Positions 48,542-59,516 are shown, counted from the first letter of the stretch. The stretch: DNA of 64,000 bases from Caballeronia humi (GCF_001544475.1 NZ_FCNW02000003.1:62001-126000); one strand, 5' to 3'. Notes: generated by a model not told the origin, from the letters alone. Program-made: numbers and translations.

Positions 48542-50013
48542 GTCGCGAAGTTTTGATGCTGGCGGATGCGCTGGCGCGCGAAAAGAACGTCAACAAGGAC
48601 GTGGTGTACGCAGCGCTCGAAGCTGCGCTTGCTTCGGCAACGAAGAAGCTGTTCGAGGAAGATGTCGATATCCGCGTCGCGATCGATCGTGAAAGCGGCG
48701 AGCACGAAACCTTCCGCCGCTGGCGTGTCGTGCCGGACGAGGCGGGCCTGCAGGAGCCGGATCAGGAAATCCTGTTGTTCGAAGCAAAGGAAGACAAACC
48801 GGACGCCGAAATCGACGATTTCATCGAGCAACCGATTCCGTCGATCGAATTCGGCCGCATTGGCGCGCAGGCGGCCAAGCAGGTCATTCTTCAGAAGGTT
48901 CGCGACGCCGAGCGCGAGCAGATCCTGAACGACTTCCTCGAGCGCGGCGAAAAGATCATGACCGGCTCGGTCAAGCGTCTGGACAAGGGTAATTTCATCG
49001 TCGAATCGGGTCGTGTCGAAGCGCTTTTGCGCCGCGACCAGTTGATTCCGAAGGAAAACCTGCGCGTCGGCGACCGAGTGCGCGCCTACATCGCGAAGGT
49101 CGACCGCACGGCGCGCGGCCCGCAGATCGAACTCTCGCGCACGGCGCCCGAGTTCCTGATGAAACTGTTCGAGATGGAAGTGCCTGAAATCGAGCAGGGT
49201 CTGCTCGAAATCAAGGCGGCCGCGCGTGATCCTGGCGTGCGCGCGAAAATCGGCGTGATCGCTTATGACAAGCGGATCGACCCGATCGGCACCTGCGTCG
49301 GCATCCGCGGTTCGCGCGTGCAGGCGGTGCGAAACGAGCTCGGTGGCGAGAACGTCGACATCGTGCTATGGTCAGAAGACCCCGCCCAGTTCGTGATCGG
49401 CGCCCTCGCGCCGGCTGCCGTACAGTCGATTGTCGTCGATGAAGAAAAGCATTCGATGGACGTCGTCGTGGACGAGAACGAACTTGCGGTCGCCATCGGC
49501 CGCAGCGGCCAGAACGTGCGACTTGCCAGCGAATTGACCGGCTGGCAGATCAACATCATGACGCCGGATGAATCCGCGTTGAAGCAGAACGAGGAGCGCG
49601 GCACGTTGCGCGGCCTGTTCATGGCGCGTCTCGACGTCGATGAAGAAGTGGCCGACATCCTGATCGACGAGGGGTTCACGAGCCTCGAAGAGATCGCGTA
49701 TGTGCCGCTCAACGAAATGCTCGAAATCGAAGCCTTCGACGAAGACACGGTTCACGAACTGCGCAATCGCTCGCGTGACGCGCTTCTGACGATGGCCATC
49801 GCCAACGAAGAGAAAGTCGAAGGTGTCGCACTCGACTTGAAGAGTCTCGAGGGCATGAGCGACGAATTGTTTTCGAAACTTGCAGAAAACCAGATCCAGA
49901 CGCGCGACGAACTCGCGGAGCTGGCTGTGGATGAGCTGGTCGACATGACCGGCATGGAAGAGGATGCCGCTAAGGCGTTGATCATGAAAGCACGTGAACA
50001 CTGGTTCCAGTGA
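48538..50013 (+). CDS. nusA: Transcription termination/antitermination factor NusA
   Basis: RNA polymerase-binding elongation factor, 491 residues, standard length. The N-terminal RNAP-binding domain ([20 protein letters not shown]) is followed by S1 ([20 protein letters not shown], about residues 135-200) and two KH domains ([20 protein letters not shown] and [20 protein letters not shown]). Two C-terminal acidic repeats follow (from about 365: [20 protein letters not shown] and [20 protein letters not shown]). Translationally coupled to rimP. In E. coli NusA represses its own operon; the leader terminator here would be the natural target. Confidence 0.96.
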   Translation: MSREVLMLADALAREKNVNKDVVYAALEAALASATKKLFEEDVDIRVAIDRESGEHETFRRWRVVPDEAGLQEPDQEILLFEAKEDKPDAEIDDFIEQPIPSIEFGRIGAQAAKQVILQKVRDAEREQILNDFLERGEKIMTGSVKRLDKGNFIVESGRVEALLRRDQLIPKENLRVGDRVRAYIAKVDRTARGPQIELSRTAPEFLMKLFEMEVPEIEQGLLEIKAAARDPGVRAKIGVIAYDKRIDPIGTCVGIRGSRVQAVRNELGGENVDIVLWSEDPAQFVIGALAPAAVQSIVVDEEKHSMDVVVDENELAVAIGRSGQNVRLASELTGWQINIMTPDESALKQNEERGTLRGLFMARLDVDEEVADILIDEGFTSLEEIAYVPLNEMLEIEAFDEDTVHELRNRSRDALLTMAIANEEKVEGVALDLKSLEGMSDELFSKLAENQIQTRDELAELAVDELVDMTGMEEDAAKALIMKAREHWFQ

Positions 50014-50106
50014 GAAATGACCATGGCGCACTGATATATCGCGGCCAGTTCGGCCGCATGACCCGATCTAACAGCAAGGAAATTGTCCTTGCATAACGAG
50101 GAATGA

Positions 50107-53070
50107 ATGGCGAGTAACAACGTAGCCCAATTTGCCGCGGAACTCAAAATGCCTGCAGGCGTACTGCTCGAGCAGTTGCAGGCGGCTGGCGTTCAGAAAG
50201 CGAGCGCTGACGACGATTTGTCCGAAACGGACAAAGCGCGTCTGCTCGATCATTTGCGCAAGTCGCACGGTTCCACCGACGCTGACAAACGCAAGATCAC
50301 TCTGACCCGCCGGCATACGTCGGAGATCAAGCAATCCGACTCTACGGGTAAAGCTCGCACCATTCAGGTCGAGGTGCGCAAGAAGCGTGTCTTCGTGAAG
50401 CGTGACGAACAAGGCGCGGAACAGGTCGTCGAGGCGCAGGCCCAGGTCGAGGACGAAGTCGACGAAGCCGAATTGCAGCGTCGCGAGGAAGAAGCGCGGC
50501 ACGCGGCCGAACTGCTCGAGAAGGAAGCGCAGGAGCTCAAGGAACGCCAGGAACGCCTCGAGCGTGAAGAGGCGGAGCGCCGCGCACGCGAGGACGCGGC
50601 GGAAGCCGAGCGTCGTCGCGCCGAAGAGGAAGCCGCGAAGCGCGCCGCCGCCGTGAAGGAAGCGGCGGAAGTGTCGCGCGCGGCGTCGGCGGTTCGTCAG
50701 GAACAGCGCGCCGAAGCCAAGGCTGAGAAGCCGGCCGAGGAACCCGCGAAGGTCGACACCGCCGCGCAGCAAAACGAAGAGAAGGCCGCTGCCGAGCGCG
50801 CCGCTCAACGGGAAGCCGCCAAGAAGGCGGAGGACGCCGCACGCGCCGCGACTGAAAAGGCGCGCGCCGAGCAGGAACAGATCGCGAAGCGTCGCGCGGC
50901 GGCCGAGGCCGAAGCACGCGCGATCCGCGAAATGATGAACACGCCGCGCAAGGCGCAGCAGGCAAAACCGGCCGAGCCGGCGCCTGTTGCCGCCAAGCCG
51001 GCCGAAGCGGCGAAGGCCGCCGAGGCGAAGGGCACGCTGCACAAGCCGGCCAAGCCGGAAGGCTCGGTGTCCGCGCGTCCGGCAGCAGCCAAGAAGCCGG
51101 CGGCAGGCGCGCCGGCACCGGCGGCACCGTCGTCGCCCGACAAGAAGAAGGCGGGCGGCAAGGGCGGCTGGCAGGACGACGCAGCCAAGCGCCGCGGCAT
51201 CAAGACGCGCGGCGACACGAGCGGCGGCGTCGATCGAGGCTGGCGCGGCGGTCCGAAGGGTCGCGGCAAGCATCAGGACCAGACCACGTTCCAGGCGCCG
51301 ACCGAGCCCATCGTGCGTGAAGTGCACGTGCCGGAAACCGTCTCGGTCGCCGATCTGGCGCACAAGATGTCAGTGAAGGCGTCGGAAGTCATCAAGGTCA
51401 TGATGAAGCTCGGCCAGATGGTCACGATCAACCAGGTGCTCGATCAGGAAACGGCGATGATCGTCGTCGAAGAACTCGGGCACCGTGCGGTCGCGGCGAA
51501 GCTGGACGATCCGGAAGCGCTGCTCTCCGAAGGCGAAACGCAGGAAGAAGTGGGCGAACGCCTGCCGCGTCCGCCGGTTGTCACGGTCATGGGTCACGTC
51601 GACCACGGCAAGACGTCGCTGCTCGATTACATCCGGCGCGCGAAAGTGGCGGCGGGCGAAGCGGGCGGGATCACGCAGCACATCGGCGCGTATCACGTCG
51701 AGACGCCGCGCGGCGTCATCACGTTCCTCGACACGCCGGGCCACGAGGCCTTCACGGCCATGCGTGCGCGCGGTGCCAAGGCGACTGACATCGTGATTCT
51801 CGTGGTCGCAGCCGACGACGGCGTCATGCCGCAGACGAAGGAAGCGATCGCTCACGCGAAGGCGGGCGGCGTGCCGATCGTCGTCGCGATCAACAAGATC
51901 GACAAGCCGGATGCGCATTCCGAACGCGTGAAGCAGGAACTCGTCGCGGAAGGCGTCGTGCCGGAAGAATACGGTGGCGATTCGCCGTTCGTCGAAGTGT
52001 CGGCGAAAACGGGTCAGGGTATCGACGATCTGCTGGAAAACGTCTCGCTCCAGGCCGAAGTCCTGGAACTGACGGCACCGGTCGAAGCGCCGGCCAAGGG
52101 TCTCGTGATCGAAGCGAAGCTCGACAAGGGCAAGGGTCCGGTTGCAACGATCCTGGTTCAGTCGGGGACGCTCAATCGCGGCGACGTCGTGCTCGCGGGC
52201 AGCGCCTACGGTCGCGTCCGTGCGATGCTCGACGAAACCGGCAAGCCGACGAAATCGGCGGGTCCGTCGATTCCGGTCGAGATTCAAGGTCTGTCGGAAG
52301 TGCCGGGCGCGGGCGAGGAGGTTATCGTGCTGCCGGACGAGCGCAAGGCACGCGAAATCGCCTTGTTCCGTCAGGGCAAGTTCCGCGACGTGAAGCTCGC
52401 GAAGCAGCAGGCCGCGAAGCTCGAAAACATGCTCGAGCAGATGGGCGAAGGCGAAGTGCAGAACCTGCCGCTCATCGTCAAGGCCGACGTGCAGGGTTCG
52501 CAGGAAGCGCTCGTGCAGTCGCTGCAGAAGCTCTCGACCAACGAAGTGCGCGTGCAGATCGTGCACAGCGCGGTCGGCGCGATCAGCGAGTCGGACGTCA
52601 ATCTGGCAACGGCGTCGAAGGCGGTCATCATCGGCTTCAACACGCGTGCGGATGCCCAGGCGCGCAAGGTCGCCGAGAACAACGGCATCGACATTCGTTA
52701 CTACAACATCATCTATGACGCAGTGGATGAAGTGAAGGCGGCGATGTCCGGCATGTTGTCGCCGGAGAAGCGCGAAGTCGTGACCGGCATGGTCGAAGTG
52801 CGTCAGGTGATCCGCGTGCCGAAGGTCGGCCTGATCGCGGGTTGTATGGTGACCGACGGTGTGGTGAAGCGCAGCTCTTCAGTGCGCGTGATCCGCAACA
52901 ACGTCGTGATCCACACCGGCGAACTCGACTCGCTCAAGCGCTTCAAGGACGACGTGAAGGAAGTGCGTCAGGGCTTCGAGTGCGGCATGTCGGTGAAGAA
53001 TTTCAACGACATCGTCGAAGGCGACCAGTTCGAAGTGTTCGAAGTCACCGAAGTGGCGCGTACGCTGTAA
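50107..53070 (+). CDS. infB: Translation initiation factor IF-2
   Basis: GTPase that brings initiator tRNA to the 30S subunit, 987 residues. Short N-terminal helical motif ([20 protein letters not shown]), then a long highly charged Glu/Ala/Arg/Lys-rich coiled region (about 100-280) and an Ala/Pro/Lys linker. The GTPase domain has G1 GHVDHGKTS beginning at residue 496, G3 DTPGHEAF and G4 NKID. Domains II, III and the C-terminal fMet-tRNA-binding domain follow ([20 protein letters not shown]). Starts 93 bp after nusA with GAGGA before the ATG. Confidence 0.97.
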   Translation: MASNNVAQFAAELKMPAGVLLEQLQAAGVQKASADDDLSETDKARLLDHLRKSHGSTDADKRKITLTRRHTSEIKQSDSTGKARTIQVEVRKKRVFVKRDEQGAEQVVEAQAQVEDEVDEAELQRREEEARHAAELLEKEAQELKERQERLEREEAERRAREDAAEAERRRAEEEAAKRAAAVKEAAEVSRAASAVRQEQRAEAKAEKPAEEPAKVDTAAQQNEEKAAAERAAQREAAKKAEDAARAATEKARAEQEQIAKRRAAAEAEARAIREMMNTPRKAQQAKPAEPAPVAAKPAEAAKAAEAKGTLHKPAKPEGSVSARPAAAKKPAAGAPAPAAPSSPDKKKAGGKGGWQDDAAKRRGIKTRGDTSGGVDRGWRGGPKGRGKHQDQTTFQAPTEPIVREVHVPETVSVADLAHKMSVKASEVIKVMMKLGQMVTINQVLDQETAMIVVEELGHRAVAAKLDDPEALLSEGETQEEVGERLPRPPVVTVMGHVDHGKTSLLDYIRRAKVAAGEAGGITQHIGAYHVETPRGVITFLDTPGHEAFTAMRARGAKATDIVILVVAADDGVMPQTKEAIAHAKAGGVPIVVAINKIDKPDAHSERVKQELVAEGVVPEEYGGDSPFVEVSAKTGQGIDDLLENVSLQAEVLELTAPVEAPAKGLVIEAKLDKGKGPVATILVQSGTLNRGDVVLAGSAYGRVRAMLDETGKPTKSAGPSIPVEIQGLSEVPGAGEEVIVLPDERKAREIALFRQGKFRDVKLAKQQAAKLENMLEQMGEGEVQNLPLIVKADVQGSQEALVQSLQKLSTNEVRVQIVHSAVGAISESDVNLATASKAVIIGFNTRADAQARKVAENNGIDIRYYNIIYDAVDEVKAAMSGMLSPEKREVVTGMVEVRQVIRVPKVGLIAGCMVTDGVVKRSSSVRVIRNNVVIHTGELDSLKRFKDDVKEVRQGFECGMSVKNFNDIVEGDQFEVFEVTEVARTL

Positions 53071-53092
53071 GATTGCCCGCCGTAGAGTCAAG

Positions 53093-53127
53093 GCGGAGCG
53101 GGCCTCAAGGTCCGCTCCGCTTTTTTT
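53093..53127 (+). terminator. Intrinsic terminator between infB and rbfA
   Basis: GCGGAGCGGGCC (53093-53104) pairs with GGTCCGCTCCGC (53109-53120; one G-T pair) with a TCAA loop, then seven T (53121-53127). It lies 22 bp past infB and 34 bp before rbfA, so rbfA-truB need read-through or a separate promoter. Confidence 0.85.
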
Positions 53128-53161
53128 ATGGGCGCGGGCACGGCAATAAAAGGAACACATC

Positions 53162-53539
53162 ATGGCCAAGAAACGTACATCCCCGAATCGAAATGTGCAG
53201 ATCGCGGATCAGATCCAGCGCGATTTGTCCGAGCTGATGCGCGAGGTGAAGGACCCGCGTGTCGGGATGGTGACGATCCAGAGCGTCGAGCTGACGCCGG
53301 ATTATGCGCACGCGAAAGTCTATTTCACGACGCTGACGGGCGATCCGCAGCAGACGCAGGACGGTCTGAATCACGCGGCCGGGCATCTGCATAACCAGTT
53401 GTTCAAGCGCTTGCACATCCACACGGTGCCGACGCTGCATTTCCATTACGACCAGACGATCGAGCGCGCGGTCGAAATGTCGAAGCTGATCGACGAAGCC
53501 AACGCGACGCGCGCGAAGGACGACGAGGAAGGCGCCTGA
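53162..53539 (+). CDS. rbfA: 30S ribosome-binding factor RbfA
   Basis: Cold-shock-linked 16S rRNA maturation factor, 125 residues. KH-like single domain: [51 protein letters not shown] and [20 protein letters not shown]. The start ATG follows an AAGGA ribosome binding site. The truB start lies 3 bp past its stop, so they are coupled. It is preceded by an intrinsic terminator. Confidence 0.95.
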   Translation: MAKKRTSPNRNVQIADQIQRDLSELMREVKDPRVGMVTIQSVELTPDYAHAKVYFTTLTGDPQQTQDGLNHAAGHLHNQLFKRLHIHTVPTLHFHYDQTIERAVEMSKLIDEANATRAKDDEEGA

Positions 53540-53542
53540 TCG

Positions 53543-54472
53543 ATGACTGGTTCTGCTCGTCCGAAGATTCCGCGCCGCGCGCTCGACGGCGTTTTGCTGC
53601 TGGACAAGCCGCTCGGGCTGTCGAGCAATGACGCGTTGATTCGCGCGAAGCGGCTGTATCTGGCGAAGAAGGCGGGGCATACGGGCACGCTCGATCCGCT
53701 CGCGACCGGCTTGCTGCCGCTTTGCTTCGGCGAGGCGACGAAGTTTTCGCAGGATCTGCTCGAAGCCGACAAGACGTATGAGGCGACGATGCGCCTCGGC
53801 ATCCGCACGACGACGGGCGACGCCGAAGGCGAAGCGATCGACACGCGCGAGGTGACGTGCGACGAAGCGCAGGTTCTAGCGGCAATGGCGAATTTTCGCG
53901 GCGAGATCACGCAGGTTCCACCGATGTATTCCGCTTTGAAGCGCGACGGCAAGCCACTCTACGAATACGCGCGCGCTGGTCAGACGGTCGAGCGCGATGG
54001 GCGGCAGGTGACGATCCACGCGCTCGACCTGATCGCGTGTGCGCTGCCGCTCGTGACGTTTCGCGTGACGTGCAGCAAGGGCACCTACGTGCGCACGCTG
54101 GCGGAGGATATCGGCGAGGCGCTGGGTTGCGGGGCGCATCTCGTGGCGCTGCGGCGCACGGGTGTCGGCGCGCTGACGCTCGCGCACGCGGTGACGCTCG
54201 ATGCGCTGTCGGATGCGCCGGAGGCCGAGCGCGACGGCTGGATTCAGCCCGTCGACGCGTTGCTCTCGACTTTTCCCGCCGTGCATCTCGATGCCGACGC
54301 CACGCGTCGCTTTTTGCACGGGCAGCGGCTGAAGCTTGCGGAAGTGTCGGCGCAACCGCTTGACGACGGTCGCGTGCGCGTCTACGCGGAGGATGGCGCG
54401 AAGCTGCTCGGCGTCGCAAAAGCGGGCGAAGGCGTGCTGGCGCCGGAACGACTGGTGGTAACCGCGAACTGA
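53543..54472 (+). CDS. truB: tRNA pseudouridine-55 synthase TruB
   Basis: Makes pseudouridine at U55 in the T loop of nearly all tRNAs, 309 residues. Motifs: DGVLLLDKPLGLSSNDAL; GHTGTLDPLATGLLPLCFGE with the catalytic Asp at 51; YEATMRLGIRTTTGD; QVPPMYSALKRDGKPLYEYA; and VTCSKGTYVRTLAEDIGEAL. A small C-terminal PUA-like region (about 245-305) completes the protein. Last gene of the rimP operon, ended by a strong terminator. Confidence 0.96.
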   Translation: MTGSARPKIPRRALDGVLLLDKPLGLSSNDALIRAKRLYLAKKAGHTGTLDPLATGLLPLCFGEATKFSQDLLEADKTYEATMRLGIRTTTGDAEGEAIDTREVTCDEAQVLAAMANFRGEITQVPPMYSALKRDGKPLYEYARAGQTVERDGRQVTIHALDLIACALPLVTFRVTCSKGTYVRTLAEDIGEALGCGAHLVALRRTGVGALTLAHAVTLDALSDAPEAERDGWIQPVDALLSTFPAVHLDADATRRFLHGQRLKLAEVSAQPLDDGRVRVYAEDGAKLLGVAKAGEGVLAPERLVVTAN

Positions 54473-54484
54473 GATCGGCGAGAC

Positions 54485-54522
54485 AAAAAGCCCGGAACCG
54501 CAGACACGGTTCCGGGCTTTTT
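54485..54522. terminator. Bidirectional terminator between truB and emrB
   Basis: AAAAGCCCGGAACCG (54486-54500) pairs perfectly with CGGTTCCGGGCTTTT (54507-54521), 15 bp, 6-nt loop. T runs on both strands let it end truB (rightward) and emrB (leftward, stop at 54544). Confidence 0.92.
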
Positions 54523-54543
54523 CACATCTACGCGACAAAAAAC

Positions 54544-56103
54544 TCAATGCGCCGCCGATGCCGCCGCCGCCGAGTCTCCGCCGCCCGAGCGTTCGGGCTT
54601 CGTGATCCAGATCAATCCGATCAGCGCGACGAAAATCCCCGCCGACAAATAGAACAGATCATTCACGCCGAGTTGCGCCGCCTGCTGTGTCGCCATGCTG
54701 TTGAAGAGTCCATAAGCTTGCGACTGATCGAACCCCGCGGCGCCCATTTGCGAAATTGAATTCGAGAAAACCGGGTTGTACGCGTTCGCCTGCTCGACCA
54801 GTTGCGTGTGATGGACGATCGAGCGATGCTCCCACGCGGTCGAAAAAATCGACGTGCCGATGCCGCCGCACATGATCCGCACAAAATTCGACAAACCCGA
54901 CGCCGCCGGAATCCGATGCCCCGGCAGGCCGGACAGCGTGATCGACACGAGCGGAATGAAGAACCCGGCCATGCCAATGCCTTGAATCAGTGTCGGCATC
55001 ATCAGCGAGTAGGTGTCGACGCCCGTCGTGTAGCGCGAGCGCATCCAGAAGCAGAGCGCGAACACGAGGAACGCCGCCGTCGCGATCTTGCGCGGATCGG
55101 TACGCGGCAGGAATTTGCCCGTCACGGGTGACAGCAAAATCGCGAACACGCCGACCGGCGCCATCACGAGCCCGGCGTCGGTGGCCGTATAGCCGATGTC
55201 GGTTTGCAGCCACAGCGGCAGGAGCACGAGATTGCCGAAGTACAGGCCGTAGCCGATCGAGAGCGCGATCGTCCCGCCGGTGAAATTGCGGAGTTTGAAC
55301 AGCGACAGATCGACGACCGGATGCTCCGCCGTCAGCTCCCACACGATGAAGAACGCCAGCGCGATCACCGCGATCAGCGTGAGGACGATGATCGTCGTCG
55401 AATTGAACCAGTCGAGGTCCTTTCCCTTGTCGAGCATGATCTGCAGCGAGCCGACCCAGATCACGAGCAGCGCCAGGCCGACCGTGTCGATCGGCGCCTT
55501 GCGAATCGCCGAATCACGATCGCGGAAGATCGCAAACGTCGCAATGGCGGCCGCGATCCCGACTGGAATGTTGACGTAGAAAATCCACGGCCACGCGATG
55601 TTGTCCGAGATCCAGCCGCCGAGAATAGGTCCTGCGACCGGCGCGATCAGCGTGGTCATCGACCACATCGAGAGCGCCATCGGCGCCTTCGCGCGCGGGT
55701 AGCTCGCGAGCAAGAGCGTCTGCGAGAGCGGGATCATCGGACCGGCGACCGCGCCCTGAAACACGCGCGCGGCGAGCAGGAACGGCAGCGTCGGCGCGAG
55801 CCCGCACAGCCACGACGCGATGACGAACAGCACGATCGACGACATGAACAGGCGCACCTGCCCAAAGCGCTGCGTGAGCCAGCCGGTGAGCGGCACGGAG
55901 ATCGCATTGGCGACCGCGAACGACGTGATGACCCACGTGCCCTGGTCGGACGCCACGCCGAGGTCGCCCGAAATCGATGGAATCGAGACGTTGGCGATCG
56001 ACGTGTCGAGGACGTTCATGAACACCGCGAGCGAAACGGCGATCGTGCCGATCACGAGTTTCGCGCCTTCGAGCGGCGGATGAACCACGTTTGCCTGAGA
56101 CAT
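54544..56103 (-). CDS. emrB: MFS multidrug efflux permease EmrB
   Basis: Proton-driven 14-TM drug exporter of the DHA2 family, 519 residues. MFS motif C (MWSMTTLIAPVAGPILGGWI), motif A-like GWLTQRFGQVRLF, and the DHA2 N terminus VFMNVLDTSIANVSIPSISG are present. It works with the adaptor EmrA and an outer membrane factor; all three genes are here in order OMF-emrA-emrB. The start is 16 bp after the emrA stop. Likely substrates are hydrophobic compounds and uncouplers; specificity cannot be read. Confidence 0.95.
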   Translation of the reverse strand: MSQANVVHPPLEGAKLVIGTIAVSLAVFMNVLDTSIANVSIPSISGDLGVASDQGTWVITSFAVANAISVPLTGWLTQRFGQVRLFMSSIVLFVIASWLCGLAPTLPFLLAARVFQGAVAGPMIPLSQTLLLASYPRAKAPMALSMWSMTTLIAPVAGPILGGWISDNIAWPWIFYVNIPVGIAAAIATFAIFRDRDSAIRKAPIDTVGLALLVIWVGSLQIMLDKGKDLDWFNSTTIIVLTLIAVIALAFFIVWELTAEHPVVDLSLFKLRNFTGGTIALSIGYGLYFGNLVLLPLWLQTDIGYTATDAGLVMAPVGVFAILLSPVTGKFLPRTDPRKIATAAFLVFALCFWMRSRYTTGVDTYSLMMPTLIQGIGMAGFFIPLVSITLSGLPGHRIPAASGLSNFVRIMCGGIGTSIFSTAWEHRSIVHHTQLVEQANAYNPVFSNSISQMGAAGFDQSQAYGLFNSMATQQAAQLGVNDLFYLSAGIFVALIGLIWITKPERSGGGDSAAAASAAH

Positions 56104-56119
56104 TGAACGGACCCGGCGC

Positions 56120-57352
56120 TTACATCAGCTTCGCTGCAGCGGGCTTCGCGTTGCCGCGCGACACCGAACTCTGCGCGCCGCCGCCCGAGCCGGCGTTCTG
56201 CTGGATGATGCGGGCAATTTCCGCATCGGCCTGATCGCCATATTTGTCGAAGACATTCGTCTGGTAGACCGTGTTCGGCGCGGTGCCGAGCTGGCCGCCT
56301 TCTTCGCTCTTGATCGTGACGTCGGCGTTCATCGAGAGGCCGATGCGCAGCGGATGCTGCTCCAGTTCCTTCGGATCGAGCGCGACGCGCACCGGCAGAC
56401 GCTGCACGACCTTGATCCAGTTGCCGGTGGCGTTTTGCGCCGGCAGCAGCGAAAACGCCGAGCCCGTGCCCGCCGAGAAGCCGATCACCTTGCCGTGGAA
56501 AACGACGCCCGAGCCGTAGAGATCAGCCGTCAATTCAACCGGCTGGCCGATGCGCATGTGCTTCAACTGCACTTCCTTGAAGTTGGCGTCGACCCAGACG
56601 GCGTTGAGCGGCACGATCGCCATCAGCGGATTGCCCGGCGCCACGCGCTGGCCGACCTGCACCGAACGCTTCGCCACATAGCCCGTCACCGGCGCCGGCA
56701 GCGTGTTGCGCGCGTAGTTGATGTAGGCGTCGCGCACCTTGGCGGCGGCGGCGAGCACGTTCGGATGGCCCGCGATCGTCGTGTTGGCGGTCAGCGAGCG
56801 GTTCGACGCGAGTTCCTGCTGGGCGGCGTCGAGCCCGGCCTGCGCGCTGCGCACGGCGTCGCGCGCGTGCGAAATTTCTTCCTGCGACACGGCGCCCGTC
56901 TGCGCGATCGTCATGCGGCGGCGCAGATCGTCCTGCGCGCGCGACAGGTCCGAGCGGCGCAGCGCGACTTGCGCTTCATACTGGTTGTCGTTGACGAAGA
57001 GCGTGCGGACCTGGCGCACCGTCTGCGCGAGATTCGCCTCGGCCTGATCGAGCGCGACTTTCGAATCCGCCGGATCGAGCACGACGAGCGGATCGCCGAC
57101 CTTGACCGTCTGCGTGTCGTCGGCGTTGACGGATGTCACCGTGCCAACCACTTGCGGCGTGATCTGCACGACGTTGCCGTTGACGTAGGCGTCATCGGTG
57201 CTTTCGTGAAAGCGCGCGACCAGGAAGTAATACAGCCCGTACGCGACGGCGGCGATGATGATGACGAGCACGATCAGCGTCATCAGCGTGCGGCGCTTGG
57301 TCGTGTTGGTCTTCGGCGCCGGCGCGGCGGCGGTTTGTTGGGGGTCGCTCAT
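56120..57352 (-). CDS. emrA: EmrA-type membrane fusion protein
   Basis: HlyD-family periplasmic adaptor of 410 residues linking EmrB to the outer membrane channel. One N-terminal TM anchor (LMTLIVLVIIIAAVAYGLYYFL, about residues 23-44). After it: STDDAYVNGNVVQITPQVVG and TVKVGDPLVVLDPADSKVAL (lipoyl half), a long alpha hairpin at about 105-205, then APVTGYVAKRSVQVGQRVAP and the beta barrel. It ends with a Gln/Asn/Gly-rich tail. It starts 48 bp after the outer membrane factor stop. Confidence 0.94.
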   Translation of the reverse strand: MSDPQQTAAAPAPKTNTTKRRTLMTLIVLVIIIAAVAYGLYYFLVARFHESTDDAYVNGNVVQITPQVVGTVTSVNADDTQTVKVGDPLVVLDPADSKVALDQAEANLAQTVRQVRTLFVNDNQYEAQVALRRSDLSRAQDDLRRRMTIAQTGAVSQEEISHARDAVRSAQAGLDAAQQELASNRSLTANTTIAGHPNVLAAAAKVRDAYINYARNTLPAPVTGYVAKRSVQVGQRVAPGNPLMAIVPLNAVWVDANFKEVQLKHMRIGQPVELTADLYGSGVVFHGKVIGFSAGTGSAFSLLPAQNATGNWIKVVQRLPVRVALDPKELEQHPLRIGLSMNADVTIKSEEGGQLGTAPNTVYQTNVFDKYGDQADAEIARIIQQNAGSGGGAQSSVSRGNAKPAAAKLM

Positions 57353-57400
57353 GGATGGCTCCGTTCCTGTCCTGTTCGATGCTGTTTTTCGATTCTGTTC

Positions 57401-58906
57401 TTAGTTCGCCGGGGCGGGGCTGGCCGCCGCATGCGTCTGGCCGCTGCCGTCGATGGCGAGATTCGTGTCGGTGGCGTCGAAACCGCCGCCGAGCGCCTTG
57501 ATGAGCGCGATCTGCAGGTCGCGGCGCCGCATCCTGAGGTTCGTCACGGTCTGCTCGTTCGCGAGCCGGTTTTCGTCCGCCGACAACACCTGCAACTGCG
57601 GCGACAAGCCCGCCTTGTAGCGGATCACGGCGAGTTCGTAGGCGTGGGTGGCGGCGTCGAGCGCGCGCTCGGCGTCGACCGTCTGCTTGTCGAGCGAGCG
57701 GATCGCGGCGACTTGCGTGGCGACATCGTTCAGCGCATTGATCAGCGTCTGGTTGTAGTTCGCGACATCCAGCTCGAAGTCAGCGTAGCGGCCCTTCAAC
57801 TGCGAGCGGAGATAACCGGCGTCGAAGATCGGCAGGTGGATCGCCGGACCGGCCTGGATCTGACGGCTGCTTGCCGTGAGAAATTTGCTCCAGCCGAACG
57901 CATCGAAGCCGAACGCGGCGGCGAGGTTGATGTCCGGGAAGAACTCGGCCTTCGCTTCCTTGATGTTGTGCGTCGCGGATTCGACCTGCCAGCGCGCGGC
58001 GACGATGTCCGGACGGCGCGAGACGAGATCGGCGGGCACGTTGTCCGGCAGCGCGACGTCGATCTTCGGATTCGCGACCGGCTTCGCGATCTGCAGGCCG
58101 CGATCCGGCCCCTTGCCGAGCAGCGCGCCGAGCTGATAGCGCACGCCGGTAATCTGGCCGTCGAGTTCGGTCAGGTTCGACTGGCTCGTCGCGACGTTGC
58201 CTTCGGCCGTGCGGCGCTCGACGTTCGTGTCGAGCCCGGCGGTGACGCGCCCGTTCGTGATGCGGCCGACGTCGTTGCGGTTCGCGATCTCGCGCTGGGC
58301 CACGTCGCGCAGCGCGTAGAGCAGCGCCAGCTGGTTATAGGTCCGCGCAACCGATGCGGCGAGCGTCACGCGCGCCTGCTGCATGTCGGCTTCGGCGGCT
58401 TTTTCCTGCGAGACGGCCATCGCGAGTCGCGACTTGTTCTTGCCCCACAGATCAAGCTCCCACGACGCGCTGACGAGCGCATTGTTCTCGCTGTACCACG
58501 TGCCGCCGTAGGGCGGCGGGAAGAGGGCATTCGCCGAATAGAGCTCGCGCGTCCACGAATACTGGCCGGTGACCTTCGGATAGAGCGCCGAGCGCGACGT
58601 CTCGATGTAAGAAGACGCCTTCGCGATGCGCGCCTGCGCCTGCGCGATCGACGGACTGCCCGCGAGCGCCTCGTCGATCAGTTGCGGCAGTTGCGGGTCG
58701 CCGAACTGCGCGGCCCAGTCGAGTTTGGGCCACGTGCCGCCCTGGGTCGGCAGGCTCTGGGTGCTCTCGAAGTTCTCGGGCGCGGCGAGCGTCTTGTCGC
58801 TGCCGATGCCGGAATAATTCGCGCAGCCGGCGAGCGCGAGCGCCGCGACTGCCAAGGCGAGCGCGCTTTTCGTGACGCGGGGCGCGGACGAGGAAAGTAG
58901 TTTCAT
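57401..58906 (-). CDS. NodT/OprM-type outer membrane efflux lipoprotein
   Basis: TolC-like outer membrane channel subunit of 501 residues. Lipobox LAGC puts the lipidated Cys at 28. Two outer-membrane-efflux repeats follow: first about 80-285 (LPQLIDEALAGSPSIAQAQA), second about 290-490 (VPADLVSRRPDIVAARWQVE, the NodT-family signature). It is encoded between marR and emrA, so it is the dedicated channel of this Emr pump, and it might also serve the mdtABC pump, which has none adjacent (inference). The start at 58906 places the signal peptide; 58951 is an in-frame alternative. Confidence 0.93.
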   Translation of the reverse strand: MKLLSSSAPRVTKSALALAVAALALAGCANYSGIGSDKTLAAPENFESTQSLPTQGGTWPKLDWAAQFGDPQLPQLIDEALAGSPSIAQAQARIAKASSYIETSRSALYPKVTGQYSWTRELYSANALFPPPYGGTWYSENNALVSASWELDLWGKNKSRLAMAVSQEKAAEADMQQARVTLAASVARTYNQLALLYALRDVAQREIANRNDVGRITNGRVTAGLDTNVERRTAEGNVATSQSNLTELDGQITGVRYQLGALLGKGPDRGLQIAKPVANPKIDVALPDNVPADLVSRRPDIVAARWQVESATHNIKEAKAEFFPDINLAAAFGFDAFGWSKFLTASSRQIQAGPAIHLPIFDAGYLRSQLKGRYADFELDVANYNQTLINALNDVATQVAAIRSLDKQTVDAERALDAATHAYELAVIRYKAGLSPQLQVLSADENRLANEQTVTNLRMRRRDLQIALIKALGGGFDATDTNLAIDGSGQTHAAASPAPAN

Positions 58907-58982
58907 CGCTCGACTCTTAGTTTTTGACTGGATGATGGACGGTGCAATCAATTTCTTTCAGTTTCATGACGAAAGTTTATTG

Positions 58983-59516
58983 TCAGCGCAACGGTGACCC
59001 TGGCTGCTTTCCGGCGGAGGCGAGGGCTGAATTGGCAAGCGTCGCGCAACCCGGATCGCCTGAATTCATCAGTACGCGCCGCAGCATGCTCTTGAGAAAG
59101 CCGACTTCCTCGGGCGTGAAGCCCATCAGGAGTTTGTCCATGACGCGAATGAAGATAGCCGGAATCTTCTCGGCGAGCGCGAAGCCTTCGGGCGTGAGTC
59201 CGAGCCGCACCACGCGCCGGTCTTCCTCGCTGCGCACACGCGAAAGCAGGCCACGCTTCTCCAGCCGGTCAATCAGCCGCGTGACGGCGCTCGCATCGAT
59301 GCCGTATTCGCGGGCAAGATCGGCGGCGGTGAGGCCTTGTCCAGACGCGAGCATGAACACGATGCTCGCCTGTGTGCTGGTGATGCCGAGCTCGGCGGTC
59401 GTGTGTTGCGTGACCATGTTCCACATCGTCGAGCGGACCCGGCTCATCAGATAGCCGACGCTCTCGCCGAGTTGGTAGTCCGCGATTCGCGGCGGAGGAT
59501 TAAGAGCGTCGCTCAT
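58983..59516 (-). CDS. MarR-family repressor (EmrR/MprA-like)
   Basis: Winged-helix regulator of 177 residues. The DNA-binding domain is at about 65-125: LTAADLAREYGIDASAVTRL, IDRLEKRGLLSRVRSEEDRR and VVRLGLTPEG. It is the first gene of a leftward run marR-OMF-emrA-emrB, an arrangement where the MarR protein represses the pump until a lipophilic drug binds. Its C terminus has a short extra Ala/Gly/Pro tail. A strong promoter with an internal inverted repeat is 37 bp upstream. Confidence 0.93.
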   Translation of the reverse strand: MSDALNPPPRIADYQLGESVGYLMSRVRSTMWNMVTQHTTAELGITSTQASIVFMLASGQGLTAADLAREYGIDASAVTRLIDRLEKRGLLSRVRSEEDRRVVRLGLTPEGFALAEKIPAIFIRVMDKLLMGFTPEEVGFLKSMLRRVLMNSGDPGCATLANSALASAGKQPGSPLR

